Below, piece after piece: positions 47,390 to 58,299 of a DNA stretch of 64,000 nt. The notes under the pieces were generated by a model, which saw only the letters and a program-made list of their open reading frames with translations, had not been told where the DNA came from and ran no database searches. The stretch spans positions 1,054,001-1,118,000 of the forward strand of contig NZ_NPDM01000001.1 in assembly GCF_002812085.1 (NCBI RefSeq), written 5' to 3'. A program made the translations under genes and the position numbers. Every line of letters begins with the position of its first letter. Positions within the stretch are counted from its first letter, which is position 1. The stretch comes from Leptospira levettii. Lineage in GTDB: Bacteria > Spirochaetota > Leptospiria > Leptospirales > Leptospiraceae.

Positions 47390-49921
47390 TTACGATTCCG
47401 CTTGGTCTGAATCTGTTTCTCGAACGACGGCAAAGTCTTTTACAAAATCTTCATCCTTCGTATTGACAACTTTCACACCCATGGCAGATCTACCAACCAT
47501 TGAAATTGTTTTCACCTCAACTCGGATTGCCATACCCGATTGAGTGATCACAAGTAATTCATCTTCTTCTTTCACAGAAGAGATACCAACTGCCCTTCCA
47601 TTTTTTTCCCCAATTTTGAGGTAAGTCATACCTTTTCCACCACGACCTTTGGTAGAAAATTCTTCGAAGTCAGTTCGTTTTCCAAATCCATTTTCAGAAA
47701 TACAGAACAAATGTGTGTTAGGTTCTACCTTTGTAATTCCTGCAATGGCATCGTCATCTTCCAACTTCATAGCTGTGACTCCAGAAGCAGTTCTTCCTTG
47801 GGAGCGCAGTTCATTTAAATTCATTCGAATTGCGAGTCCATTTTTACTACCAATGAACACATCGTAGTTATTTGGATTGGCAATGACATCAATGAGCTCA
47901 TCTCCATCACGTAAACCAATTGCAATGATTCCTGATTTTTTCGTATTTGTAAATTCATCCAATTGGATTTTTTTAACAAATCCTTCTTTGGTGACCATGA
48001 GAAGATAAGAATCATCAAAATTTCTGAAGGTAAATAAGGATGTAATCATTTCATCATCATTGAGGTTGATGACTGCCTTTAATGATTTTCCTCGTGCTTC
48101 TTTCGAACCAATCGGCAATTCATAAACTTTGAGTAAGAATGCCCTTCCCTTATTGGAAAATAACATCAGGTTATCATGGGTCATTGCACTGCTAAGTTTC
48201 TTAACAAAGTCTTCCCTTTTAGTGGAGATCCCTTGGACTCCTTTCCCACCTCGTTTTTGCCGGCGGAATGTATCCATTGGAAGGCGTTTGATAAACATAT
48301 CTTCAGAAAGTTGGACAACCACTTCCTCATCTGCAATTAAATCTTCTGCATTGAACGTAGAAGATTCCAAGGATTCTAAACTGATTTCTGTTGATCGAGT
48401 ATTTCCAAAGGATTGAGATACTTTGCCAAGTTCATCACAAATGATGGATTTGACTCGTTCTGGTTTTGCCAAAATGTCCTCAAGATCTGCAATCAGAATT
48501 CTCACTTGTTCCAACTCATCAATGATCTTTTGGACTTCGAGTGAAGTTAAACGTTGCAAACGCATTTCCAAAATAGCATCGGCTTGTAATTCAGATAAAG
48601 CAAACGTAGCCATGAGGGAACTTTGTGCTTCTCTTACATCTTTCGAAGCCCGAATGATTCGGATCACTTCATCGATATTTTCTAAGGCAATCCTGAGTCC
48701 TTCTAAGATGTGAGCTCTTTTTTGTGCTTTGTCTAAATCAAATTCAGTTCGTCTAACAACAACTTCTCGCCTATGTTCTGCATATGATTTAAGAATTTCT
48801 TTTAAAGAGAAAATTTTTGGACGATTGTCCAAAATCGCAAGCATCGTGATTCCATAACTCACTTGGAGTTGTGTTAACTTAAATAATTGGTTTAAGATTA
48901 CTTGTGCATTTGCGTCTTTTTTAACATGAATTTCGACACGAATCCCTTTTCGATCAGAGAGATCTAATATTTCAGAAATCCCTTCGATTAGTTTTTCATT
49001 CACAAGATCTCCGATTTTTTCAAGAAGGTTCTTCTTGTTTACCTGATAAGGAATCTCATGAATGACGATGATTTCGCGACCTTTGTTATTTTCAATGATC
49101 TCCACTTTGGAACGGATTCGAATCGATCCTTTTCCAGTAGCATAAGCTTGGTACAATCCTTCCCCACCAATGATGATCCCACCCGTCGGAAAATCAGGAC
49201 CCGGAAGTATTTTCATAAGCTCAGGCAAAGTGATATCTGGATTTTGAATCATCGCTATCACAGCATTTACCGCTTCTTTAAGGTTATGTGGCGGGATGTT
49301 GGTTGCCATTCCCACAGCAATCCCTGTCGAACCATTGACCAAAATGTTAGGAAAGTTTGCTGGTAATACGTCAGGTTGTTGTCTTGTATCATCAAAGTTA
49401 GGTGAAAAACTAACAGTATTTTTTTCTATATCTTTGAGTAATTCTTCAGCAAGTTTAGTGAGTCGAGCTTCTGTATAACGATAGGCTGCAGCGTTATCCC
49501 CATCGACGGATCCAAAGTTACCTTGGCCATCAATGAGTGTTTCTCGCATGGAAAATGTTTGCGCCATACGAACCATGGTTTCATAGACAGCGGAGTCACC
49601 GTGAGGGTGATAGTTACCAATTACTTCCCCGACTATTTTTGCAGATTTTACATAAGGTCTATCCGATCTCCATGCCCTTTCATTCATCGCATGGAGGACA
49701 CGTCTATGCACTGGTTTTAATCCATCACGCACATCCGGTAAAGCTCGACCTACGATGACACTCATCGCATAATCAAGGTAAGCTTCCTTCATTTGGTCTT
49801 CGATTTCTACCGGAATGACCCTGACACCAGCTTTTAAGGCACCGGCTACGTCTGGTCTACCGGATAAATTGAGTGCTAAGGTTTTGTTTGATTCGTTTTC
49901 TTGGCCGTTTTGTTCGGTCAT
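47390..49921 (-). CDS. gyrA: DNA gyrase subunit A
   Basis: 843 residues. An extra ~35-residue N-terminal tail precedes VIPVEIEDQMKEAYLDYAMSVIVGRALPDVRDG. The catalytic tyrosine is in AAYRYTEARL and the quinolone region reads GDSAVYETMVRMAQ (Ser at the position of E. coli S83, Glu for D87). The C-terminal pinwheel repeats are visible, with QKRGGKGVQG as the GyrA box. With GyrB it introduces negative supercoils. It starts 19 bases after gyrB on the same strand. Confidence 0.96.
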   Translation of the reverse strand: MTEQNGQENESNKTLALNLSGRPDVAGALKAGVRVIPVEIEDQMKEAYLDYAMSVIVGRALPDVRDGLKPVHRRVLHAMNERAWRSDRPYVKSAKIVGEVIGNYHPHGDSAVYETMVRMAQTFSMRETLIDGQGNFGSVDGDNAAAYRYTEARLTKLAEELLKDIEKNTVSFSPNFDDTRQQPDVLPANFPNILVNGSTGIAVGMATNIPPHNLKEAVNAVIAMIQNPDITLPELMKILPGPDFPTGGIIIGGEGLYQAYATGKGSIRIRSKVEIIENNKGREIIVIHEIPYQVNKKNLLEKIGDLVNEKLIEGISEILDLSDRKGIRVEIHVKKDANAQVILNQLFKLTQLQVSYGITMLAILDNRPKIFSLKEILKSYAEHRREVVVRRTEFDLDKAQKRAHILEGLRIALENIDEVIRIIRASKDVREAQSSLMATFALSELQADAILEMRLQRLTSLEVQKIIDELEQVRILIADLEDILAKPERVKSIICDELGKVSQSFGNTRSTEISLESLESSTFNAEDLIADEEVVVQLSEDMFIKRLPMDTFRRQKRGGKGVQGISTKREDFVKKLSSAMTHDNLMLFSNKGRAFLLKVYELPIGSKEARGKSLKAVINLNDDEMITSLFTFRNFDDSYLLMVTKEGFVKKIQLDEFTNTKKSGIIAIGLRDGDELIDVIANPNNYDVFIGSKNGLAIRMNLNELRSQGRTASGVTAMKLEDDDAIAGITKVEPNTHLFCISENGFGKRTDFEEFSTKGRGGKGMTYLKIGEKNGRAVGISSVKEEDELLVITQSGMAIRVEVKTISMVGRSAMGVKVVNTKDEDFVKDFAVVRETDSDQAES

Positions 49922-49940
49922 TTGATTTTCCTAATTCCGA

Positions 49941-51866
<1,926 letters not shown>

Positions 51867-51938
51867 TTAAGATACCCTATAGGAAGTATCCTAAAAACAC
51901 TCTCGAAGGGCAAGTGAAATCGGGGGGAAATGGTAGGT

Positions 51939-52262
51939 TTAAGACCTTGGATTTTGGAATTCATTTCCCGTTTTGAAATGGATTTTTTCCAATAAAACTG
52001 GGCTTGTGATTCGATTGATTTTTTGTAAAAGTTCCGATTTTTGAAACTCCAATTCTTGGGATACCATGGAGTGACGACAAACGACTGTTAGTTTTTTTCC
52101 ATCAATGGATTTAGGAAAACTTTGTTTGCCAAAAACATCTCCTACAATGTCGTTCCATTGCAATCTAAGTTTTTTTAAGATTTGGTCTTGGAAAACCGTT
52201 TCGCGATCGAGACCAAGTTTTTCGAGACTTTGAAAAAGTTCTGAAAGTTCTACTTTTTTCAT
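51939..52262 (-). CDS. DUF721 (DciA-like) protein
   Basis: 107 residues of the DUF721 family, which includes DciA, the ancestral helicase loader/operator. LRLQWNDIVGDVFGKQSFPKSIDGKKLTVVCRHSMVSQEL is the family core. Genomes without DnaC/DnaI commonly use DciA to place DnaB at the origin; location between recF and gyrB near oriC is the usual one. Its start overlaps the recF stop by 4 bases. Assignment as helicase loader is inference from family. Confidence 0.85.
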   Translation of the reverse strand: MKKVELSELFQSLEKLGLDRETVFQDQILKKLRLQWNDIVGDVFGKQSFPKSIDGKKLTVVCRHSMVSQELEFQKSELLQKINRITSPVLLEKIHFKTGNEFQNPRS

Positions 52263-53362
52263 AGTCCAGTGAGCTCCTTCACTTTACCCGATTCAATTTG
52301 GTAAATTTCTTTATCAACCGTTAGGTTTCCTACATATTCATTAATTCCTTCTAAATCAGTGGTGGTAAAAAATGCCTGACCACATTCCGAAATTAAATTC
52401 ACAAAGTATTCCCTTCGTTTCACATCCAGTTCCCTGATAATATCATCGATAAGAAGGACTGGTGCTTCGCCAGTTGTATCACGGATCATTTGGAAACAGG
52501 CTGTTTTTAAAGCAATGACCGCACTTCGTTTTTGCCCTTGGGATCCAAAACCACTTAAGTCTTTGTCATTAAATCCAATCGGTAAAGTATCACGGTGATT
52601 TCCACAACTTGTGTAACCAATGGCTTTGTCTTTTCGTAAGTTATCGAATAGTTTTTGTCTATGTTCTTCTTTCGATGAAACATTCGGTTTATAAGTTAGA
52701 TAAAATGGATCTTTTCCAGAACTGAGTTGTAAAAGATTTTGATGGAAATAACCAGCTAATGTTTCAATCGTTTTCATTCGAATCTCACGAATTTCCGCAT
52801 CATGGCCAATGATTGGGTCGTCCCAGATTCCAATTTCACGATCACTCGCATTTTCTTTTTTTAAAGCAGCATTTCGTTGTTTGATTAACCTTTCATATTC
52901 AATGAGTTGTTTTAAGTAATAACGATTTGTGGAAGAGATAAAAGCGTCTAAAAATCTACGCCTTTCAACATTGCCATCTTCGATGATGAGAATATCAGGT
53001 GGGCTCATCACAATGGAACGAAAGTAACCTACATAATCTGATATTTTTTTAAACTCTTCTCCATTCACTTTTAGTTTTTTTCGTTTTGTATGGGAATGTT
53101 CAATTCCGTATTCAAAAAGATAATCGTTACCTTCTGATTCAAATTCAGCACGGATGAACGTATCAGATGTATCCCAACGAAGCAGTTGGTTTTGGTCTGA
53201 TTCACGAAAACTTTTTAAGTAAGATAAAAGAGAAATGGATTCTAGTAAGTTTGTTTTGCCTTCTCCATTGTTTCCAATGAAGAAGACAAGACGAGATCGA
53301 AAGTTAAGTTGTGTTTCTTCGTGGTTACGAAAGTTCTTTATGTAGATTCTTTTTAGAAACAT
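52259..53362 (-). CDS. recF: DNA replication and repair protein RecF
   Basis: 367 residues. Walker A GNNGEGKTNLLE near 30-41, the signature SGFGSQGQKRSAVIALK near 270, and Walker B VLLIDDIIRELD near 305 form the ABC-type ATPase of the SMC/RecF group. RecF binds DNA gaps with RecR/RecO and loads RecA. Its first base is the last base of the dnaN stop region, so dnaN-recF-DUF721 are tightly coupled. Confidence 0.95.
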   Translation of the reverse strand: MFLKRIYIKNFRNHEETQLNFRSRLVFFIGNNGEGKTNLLESISLLSYLKSFRESDQNQLLRWDTSDTFIRAEFESEGNDYLFEYGIEHSHTKRKKLKVNGEEFKKISDYVGYFRSIVMSPPDILIIEDGNVERRRFLDAFISSTNRYYLKQLIEYERLIKQRNAALKKENASDREIGIWDDPIIGHDAEIREIRMKTIETLAGYFHQNLLQLSSGKDPFYLTYKPNVSSKEEHRQKLFDNLRKDKAIGYTSCGNHRDTLPIGFNDKDLSGFGSQGQKRSAVIALKTACFQMIRDTTGEAPVLLIDDIIRELDVKRREYFVNLISECGQAFFTTTDLEGINEYVGNLTVDKEIYQIESGKVKELTGL

Positions 53363-54480
53363 TAAAGTTTCATTGGCATGATGACAGAAACAAAGTCACT
53401 GTCAGAAGGATCCTTAAATAAAACAGGAGCACTGGAAGTTGTAAATTCTAAGATCACTTCCGGGTCATCTACTGCTTTTACCACATCACTTAAATAATCC
53501 CCTTTAAAAGCAATGGTGATTGCTTCACCATTGTATTCAATTGGCATATTGTGATCAAACATCATGGTTCCAGGATTGGAAGAGCTGATGTTGACATTTC
53601 CTTTTGTGAATGCCAAACGAATTTGTTTGGAAGGTTCTTCTGCAGAAATCAAGGCTTGTTTTAAGAATGTTAAAAAGTCTGCTTTCACAACACGAACAGA
53701 TTCTGTGGTTTGTTTTGGAATCACTTGTTCATAGTCAGGGAAGTTTCCATCAATCAGTTTAAAAAGTAGTTCTACGTTTCCAGACGAAACATAAATTTGT
53801 TCTTCTACAAAACCAATCTTTGCAGTCTCTTTTCCTTCCATCATTTTTAACATTTCGCGAACCGCTTTGTGAGGTATGATCACACCATTTTTAAATGGAA
53901 ATTGTTTTGGAAACTTGCGAACAATTTTAGACAAACGTCTACCATCTGTTCCAACAACAATGAGATCAGTGTTATCAGGTTTTAAAAATAAACCATTAAA
54001 AACAAAACGTGTTTCTTCAATTGCCATCGCATAAGATGTTTTACGAAACATTTCACGAATCGTTTGGCAAGGGAATTCAACTACACTTGATTCTTCCACT
54101 TTTGGAATCGTTTTGATATCTTCCGAATCAATTCCATTCACTTTGAACTTTGTATCCATTTTTCCAGAAGCATCAGTGATCGTAGTTTCTGAATTTTCAG
54201 ATTGCTCAGTTGTTGTGAGTAAACTTGTATCAAAGTTTAAATTTTTAAAAATACTGGAGAGTTGTTTTGCTGGAAGGGATGCAGTTCCTTTTTCTCCAAT
54301 CGTAGATGGAACTGATGTTTTGATTGCGATTTCTAAATCCGTCGCAGATAAATACACTTCATTGTCCCCAGTTTGGATTTTTAAATTGGAGAGAGCAGAC
54401 TTGATCTCTCGGACTGAGATCACTCCATCCACTGAGTTAATTGCTTTTAGGAATTCTGTAGTATTGACAGTGAATTTCAT
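53362..54480 (-). CDS. dnaN: DNA polymerase III beta subunit (sliding clamp)
   Basis: 372 residues, three similar domains of the beta clamp. Recognisable segments: MKFTVNTTEFLKAINSVDGVIS at the start, NGLFLKPDNTDLIVVGTDGRRLS in domain 2, and VSVIMPMKL at the C-terminus (the standard MPMRL end). The dimer encircles DNA and tethers polymerase III; delta (HolA) opens it. It starts right after the oriC spacer, in the classical dnaA-dnaN order. Promoter elements probably lie within the origin spacer. Confidence 0.96.
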   Translation of the reverse strand: MKFTVNTTEFLKAINSVDGVISVREIKSALSNLKIQTGDNEVYLSATDLEIAIKTSVPSTIGEKGTASLPAKQLSSIFKNLNFDTSLLTTTEQSENSETTITDASGKMDTKFKVNGIDSEDIKTIPKVEESSVVEFPCQTIREMFRKTSYAMAIEETRFVFNGLFLKPDNTDLIVVGTDGRRLSKIVRKFPKQFPFKNGVIIPHKAVREMLKMMEGKETAKIGFVEEQIYVSSGNVELLFKLIDGNFPDYEQVIPKQTTESVRVVKADFLTFLKQALISAEEPSKQIRLAFTKGNVNISSSNPGTMMFDHNMPIEYNGEAITIAFKGDYLSDVVKAVDDPEVILEFTTSSAPVLFKDPSDSDFVSVIMPMKL

Positions 54481-54740
54481 TTTTCCTCTTCTTCTTATTT
54501 ATATTATATATCTTTATATATATTATGTCGTTTCCGTTGGTTCTGTCAGTATGTCGATAAAGCCTGGAAAGTTCAATTTTTATTGAATTATGTCAGTTTT
54601 TTTCCATTTGGCAAGTGTGAATATTTATGTCCCTTTGAACAGTTTATCGGAATTTTTTGGAACCATAAGTCCTAACTATGTCCTATCGACAGTTTATCGA
54701 CAGACTTTCGCGTTGTTAGTCACAGTTTATTGGAAGCTAA
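54481..54740. other. oriC: Chromosomal replication origin (oriC) in dnaA-dnaN spacer
   Basis: The spacer holds candidate DnaA boxes: TTATCGACA at 54694-54702 (+) and as its complement at 54552-54560 (-), CTATCGACA at 54683-54691, TTATCGGAA at 54644-54652 and TTATTGGAA at 54727-54735. None is the standard TTATCCACA. An AT-only tract sits at 54495-54526. The hexamer TATGTC occurs five times (54524, 54550, 54589, 54626, 54677). Position between dnaA and dnaN, the boxes and the tract together make this the origin; opening direction toward dnaN is inferred. Confidence 0.82.
54495..54526. promoter_or_regulatory. AT-rich DNA-unwinding element candidate
   Basis: About 32 bases almost entirely A/T (repeated TATA and TTAT steps) next to the dnaN start, on the far side of the box cluster from dnaA. 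Such tracts open first when DnaA assembles. Confidence 0.55.
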
Positions 54741-56052
54741 TCTTGTGTTTGATGGTCTGAAAGAGATCTTCCCAAAGTGGTTCGGATGCCTTACGTTCTT
54801 TGAATTTATCGATCCCATGAATGACTGTTGAATGGGTTGTCGAAAAAATGCGACCTATTTGCGCTTTTGGAACATTCAAAACATCGTGGAGAAGGAGCAT
54901 ACAAAGATGGCGTGGCGGAATGAAATCAGCCTTTCTGCTTTTCCCTAGTAAATCCTTTCTTGCAACATTTGTCCTTTCACAGACTAAATCGATGACCATA
55001 TCCGGACTAAACCCAATTCGTTTTTTATTCGTGAGAAAACGGGCTTCGGCAATTTCTTTGATTTTGTCTTCGGTGAGTAAAAAATACTCATACGCTTTTT
55101 TGTACATGACCAAATCATTTACAATTCCGATGAGGGCACGTGAATCACCTTCTAAACGTTCGGCGAGCCAATGGAGTAATCCATCACTGGCAGGAATATT
55201 GTATTCTGAAAAATTAGATTTTAATAATGACTTACGAAGTTCCAAATCATGCGATTTAATGTCGGCTTGTAATCCATGAACAAATCGGGATTTGAGCCTT
55301 TCATGGAGAGGGAGTTCGTAACTAGGTCGGTCTGATGCGATGACAATTTGTCTTTTGCGATCATATAAAAAATTAAAAAGGGCAAAAAACTCTTCTTGGG
55401 TTTTTTCAGCGCCTCCATTCAAAAACTGAATGTCATCAAAAAGCAAAACATTATAAGACTGGTACCGAATCTTGAAAGATTCCAATGACTCACGATTGTT
55501 TTGTCTGACGGTAAAAATGAATTCATTCAAAAATGAGGTACTATTTACATACCTAACTGTTTTCCATGGATCCTTTTTTTTGATCTCATTTCCAATGGCA
55601 TGGAGTAAATGTGTTTTTCCAACACCAACAGGTCCAAACAAATACAATGGATTGTATTTTCCGGGTTGTTCCACGACACTTTTTGCTGAAGTAAAAGCAA
55701 TTCGGTTGGAATCAGAAGTGATATAATTGCTAAAAATATACTCAGGATTGAGATCCGAGTCAGAATCATCAAATTTTGATTGGATGACTTCCTTTAATAC
55801 ATGTGAAGAAGTCTCTGATTCTGTGAGAATGGATACTTTAAATTTATCACCTACCACTTGGTAGACTGCATCTTCAATGAAACTGATGTATTTTGTTTCT
55901 ACATGGCGTTTGATTCCACTCGATGGTGCCATTAAGTGAACCACTTGGTTCTCCCATTTGTCAAATCGAAGTGGTGCTATGAAATTGGAAAAGTACTTGG
56001 GAGGTATCTGTTTCGATATTTCTTCTAAAATTTCTTCCCAACGTTTGTCCAA
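54727..56052 (-). CDS. dnaA: Chromosomal replication initiator DnaA
   Basis: 441 residues with TTG start. Domain I ~1-80; AAA+ domain with Walker A GPVGVGKT at 140-147 and Walker B LLFDDIQF; C-terminal domain IV binds DNA. The recognition motif, normally FGGRDHTTV, reads FSTTHSTV (403-410), one residue shorter and lacking the Arg-Asp pair. In E. coli the Asp and His here contact the box bases, so altered specificity is likely, in line with TTATCGACA-type boxes nearby. ATP-DnaA opens oriC. Monocistronic; the origin follows its stop. Confidence 0.96.
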   Translation of the reverse strand: MDKRWEEILEEISKQIPPKYFSNFIAPLRFDKWENQVVHLMAPSSGIKRHVETKYISFIEDAVYQVVGDKFKVSILTESETSSHVLKEVIQSKFDDSDSDLNPEYIFSNYITSDSNRIAFTSAKSVVEQPGKYNPLYLFGPVGVGKTHLLHAIGNEIKKKDPWKTVRYVNSTSFLNEFIFTVRQNNRESLESFKIRYQSYNVLLFDDIQFLNGGAEKTQEEFFALFNFLYDRKRQIVIASDRPSYELPLHERLKSRFVHGLQADIKSHDLELRKSLLKSNFSEYNIPASDGLLHWLAERLEGDSRALIGIVNDLVMYKKAYEYFLLTEDKIKEIAEARFLTNKKRIGFSPDMVIDLVCERTNVARKDLLGKSRKADFIPPRHLCMLLLHDVLNVPKAQIGRIFSTTHSTVIHGIDKFKERKASEPLWEDLFQTIKHKISFQ

Positions 56053-56179
56053 GTTTCTCCGCCCTAAATATGAAATCGGGTACTATACTTTTAGCAAGTA
56101 GGCAGAATTCAAATGAAAAATCGGGAAACGTTCCAAACTGTTAAAAATAGTCGAACCGAATAAAAAAATTATGTCCCTT

Positions 56180-56196
56180 ATTCTGTTTGACAGAAT
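56180..56196. repeat. Inverted repeat upstream of dnaA
   Basis: ATTCTGT (56180-56186) and ACAGAAT (56190-56196) with a 3-base spacer, about 130 bases upstream of the dnaA start. A TATGTC hexamer within TTATGTCCCTT, also found in oriC (54625-54635), lies 10 bases away. Possible operator for dnaA; no regulator is known from the sequence. Confidence 0.4.
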
Positions 56197-56268
56197 TTTA
56201 TCATGTATTGTTTGTTAGGTGTTCTTTATTCCTTCATATGGAGGATTCAAAAATTCAATTCAAAATTG

Positions 56269-57201
56269 TTACGTGGCAAGACGTAAGAATAGTTGTGATA
56301 AAAGAACGTATTCTAACGCAGGAATTTCATAATGGAGTTTCAATTTAAAATCGAGGATCGCTTCGATTCTATTGGTATTGGCTTCAAAGTTTTTTTGCCT
56401 GTATTCATAAAGGAGTAACAAACAAATCATTTCTAAAAAATCAATTCCAGTGAGACCTTCTTTATTAGAACGAAACTCACCTAATTGGTCTCTTACCCAG
56501 TTTTCTAATTTGAATAATAAAATGGAATCGTGGCAATGTTCCCTTACATTCTCATGCCACTCCTCTAAAAACTCATCCGCAATTTCAAATGGATTGAGCG
56601 ACCCACCATAATACAATTTTGATTCCGAGATTTCATTCCTTCGGATTTTTTTGATTTCCTCTTGTGGGAGATAATGAAATGGAATACAAACCGAACGGGA
56701 AACAATCGTTTGTTTGAGATTGTGAAGGTCGTTGACTATGAGGATGAATTTTGTATGAGGTGGTGGTTCTTCTAAAGTTTTTAATAGAGTCGTTTCTGCT
56801 TCATTATTAATCCGATTGGCTTCTGGAAATAATACAATTCGATAATCAGATGTATGTGGTTTGTATGGAATTCTAGCTGAAAGTAACCAACGAATCGTAA
56901 ACTCTTCAGGGTCTTTTTCTTTTCCTATCGCAATGTTTTTTCTGCGAGGAAACTGAATGTAATCGGGATGAACACCTCTCATGAATTGTCTGCAGGAATC
57001 ACAGGTGCCACAGGAGGTTCCTTCTAAACAAAGGATTTGCCTTGCGAATCTTTCTGCAGCAAGCCACTTCCCTACTCCATCTGGTCCATGGAATATGATG
57101 GAACCAGGAATTTTGGACCTGTCTTTTAAAAACGATTTTAAATAAGTCAGTGCAACATCTTGGCCTGACACCTGCTCGAAAGAAAACAAAGTATCAGACA
57201 T
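56269..57201 (-). CDS. holB: DNA polymerase III delta' subunit
   Basis: 310 residues of the clamp-loader AAA+ family. The P-loop reads GPDGVGKW (39-46), with Trp where Ser/Thr should bind magnesium, as expected of an inactive delta-prime. The zinc module is C58, C64, C67, C70 (CLEGTSCGTCDSC). LLKTLEEPPPHTKFILIV and SRSVCIPF follow (SRC motif altered to SRSV). The C-terminal half is divergent. It sits upstream of dnaA on the same strand, with a 216-base spacer, and 6 bases after ilvE. Confidence 0.88.
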   Translation of the reverse strand: MSDTLFSFEQVSGQDVALTYLKSFLKDRSKIPGSIIFHGPDGVGKWLAAERFARQILCLEGTSCGTCDSCRQFMRGVHPDYIQFPRRKNIAIGKEKDPEEFTIRWLLSARIPYKPHTSDYRIVLFPEANRINNEAETTLLKTLEEPPPHTKFILIVNDLHNLKQTIVSRSVCIPFHYLPQEEIKKIRRNEISESKLYYGGSLNPFEIADEFLEEWHENVREHCHDSILLFKLENWVRDQLGEFRSNKEGLTGIDFLEMICLLLLYEYRQKNFEANTNRIEAILDFKLKLHYEIPALEYVLLSQLFLRLAT

Positions 57202-57207
57202 TTTGTT

Positions 57208-58131
57208 TTAATATACCGGAGTCAGCCAATTCATGTAACTAGGTTGTTCACCACGTACAGTTTCAAAAAAGACAGATTGAATTTTTTTAGTAATGGGGCC
57301 GATGTTCCCATTTCCAATCACTCTCCTATCCACTTCCTTCACCCAAGCTACTTGCACTCCTGTTCCTGAAAAAAATAATTCATCAGCGATATACAATTCA
57401 GATCTTGCGATGTCTCGTTCAACCACTTGATATCCTAAGTCTTTTGCAATTTGAATGATACTCCTTCTTGTGATACCTTCAAGAATGGAGGAAGGAATGG
57501 TTGGAGTGTGGATCACACCATCACGAACGATGAATAAATTTTCAGCAGAACCTTCTGAAACAAATCCTCTTGCATCAAGAAAGATTGCTTCATCCATTCC
57601 GTTTTGAACCGCTTCTGATTTTGCAAGAGCAGAGTTCACATACCCACCACTCACTTTCGAAAGTGTTGGGATTTGGTTGTCTGAGAATCGTTGCCAAGAG
57701 GACACCATGGTTGTGAGTCCATTTTGTGTATCGAGGTAGTCATCGAGTTTCAATGCATACACTGTGATGTCTGCTTTTACATCATGAAACCGTGGTGATA
57801 ATTGTAATGCTGAAGTATAAATAAAAGGTCGTAAGTAAACATTTTGTTTGGCTTCATTTTTTCTGAGAAGGTCCAAGATGATGGATTGGATTTCTTCAGG
57901 TGTGATTTTGATCTGAAGTTGCATGATCTTTGTGGAGTTTACAAGTCGTTTGCAATGTTCTGCCAATCGAAACACATAAAGATTTTTTTTGGTTTCGTTG
58001 TAGTAACCTCGGATCCCACCAAAGACACCAGTGCCATATTGTAAGGCATGGGTTTGGACACTGACTTTCGCGTCTTCGGAAGGAACAATTTTACCTTCAA
58101 AGTATGTATATGGAAATGAATTCTGAGCCAT
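57208..58131 (-). CDS. ilvE: Branched-chain amino acid aminotransferase
   Basis: 307 residues from the ATG at 58131, chosen because AGGA precedes it; a TTG 12 codons upstream is also open. Class IV PLP enzyme: ALQYGTGVFGGIRGYYN near 30, FRLAEHCKRL near 55, the PLP lysine in TLSKVSGGYVNSALAKSEA, and EGSAENLFIV-type and LEGITRRSII motifs. It interconverts Val, Leu and Ile with their keto acids and glutamate. It is likely the first gene before holB on a shared transcript. Confidence 0.92.
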   Translation of the reverse strand: MAQNSFPYTYFEGKIVPSEDAKVSVQTHALQYGTGVFGGIRGYYNETKKNLYVFRLAEHCKRLVNSTKIMQLQIKITPEEIQSIILDLLRKNEAKQNVYLRPFIYTSALQLSPRFHDVKADITVYALKLDDYLDTQNGLTTMVSSWQRFSDNQIPTLSKVSGGYVNSALAKSEAVQNGMDEAIFLDARGFVSEGSAENLFIVRDGVIHTPTIPSSILEGITRRSIIQIAKDLGYQVVERDIARSELYIADELFFSGTGVQVAWVKEVDRRVIGNGNIGPITKKIQSVFFETVRGEQPSYMNWLTPVY

Positions 58132-58299
58132 TGAGATTCCTATCCTTCCAATCTTCTGGAGTTTCAAAATTAGAAAATGAATTTTATCTTTTTTTCTCTC
58201 GAAGCATACGCCGATGGTTTTGATATCGTTCTAGAGAGTGGTCTTAACTCTCCCTATTTTTCATAAGACATAAGAATCGTTACACTAAGAAGACATAAT

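Noticed and set aside
49058..49366. 102-residue open frame antisense to gyrA
   Set aside because: Lies in the most conserved part of gyrA, with no independent evidence.
58234..58252. GAGAGT/ACTCTC hairpin before mnmG
   Set aside because: Only 6 bp with no conserved riboswitch features; not annotated.
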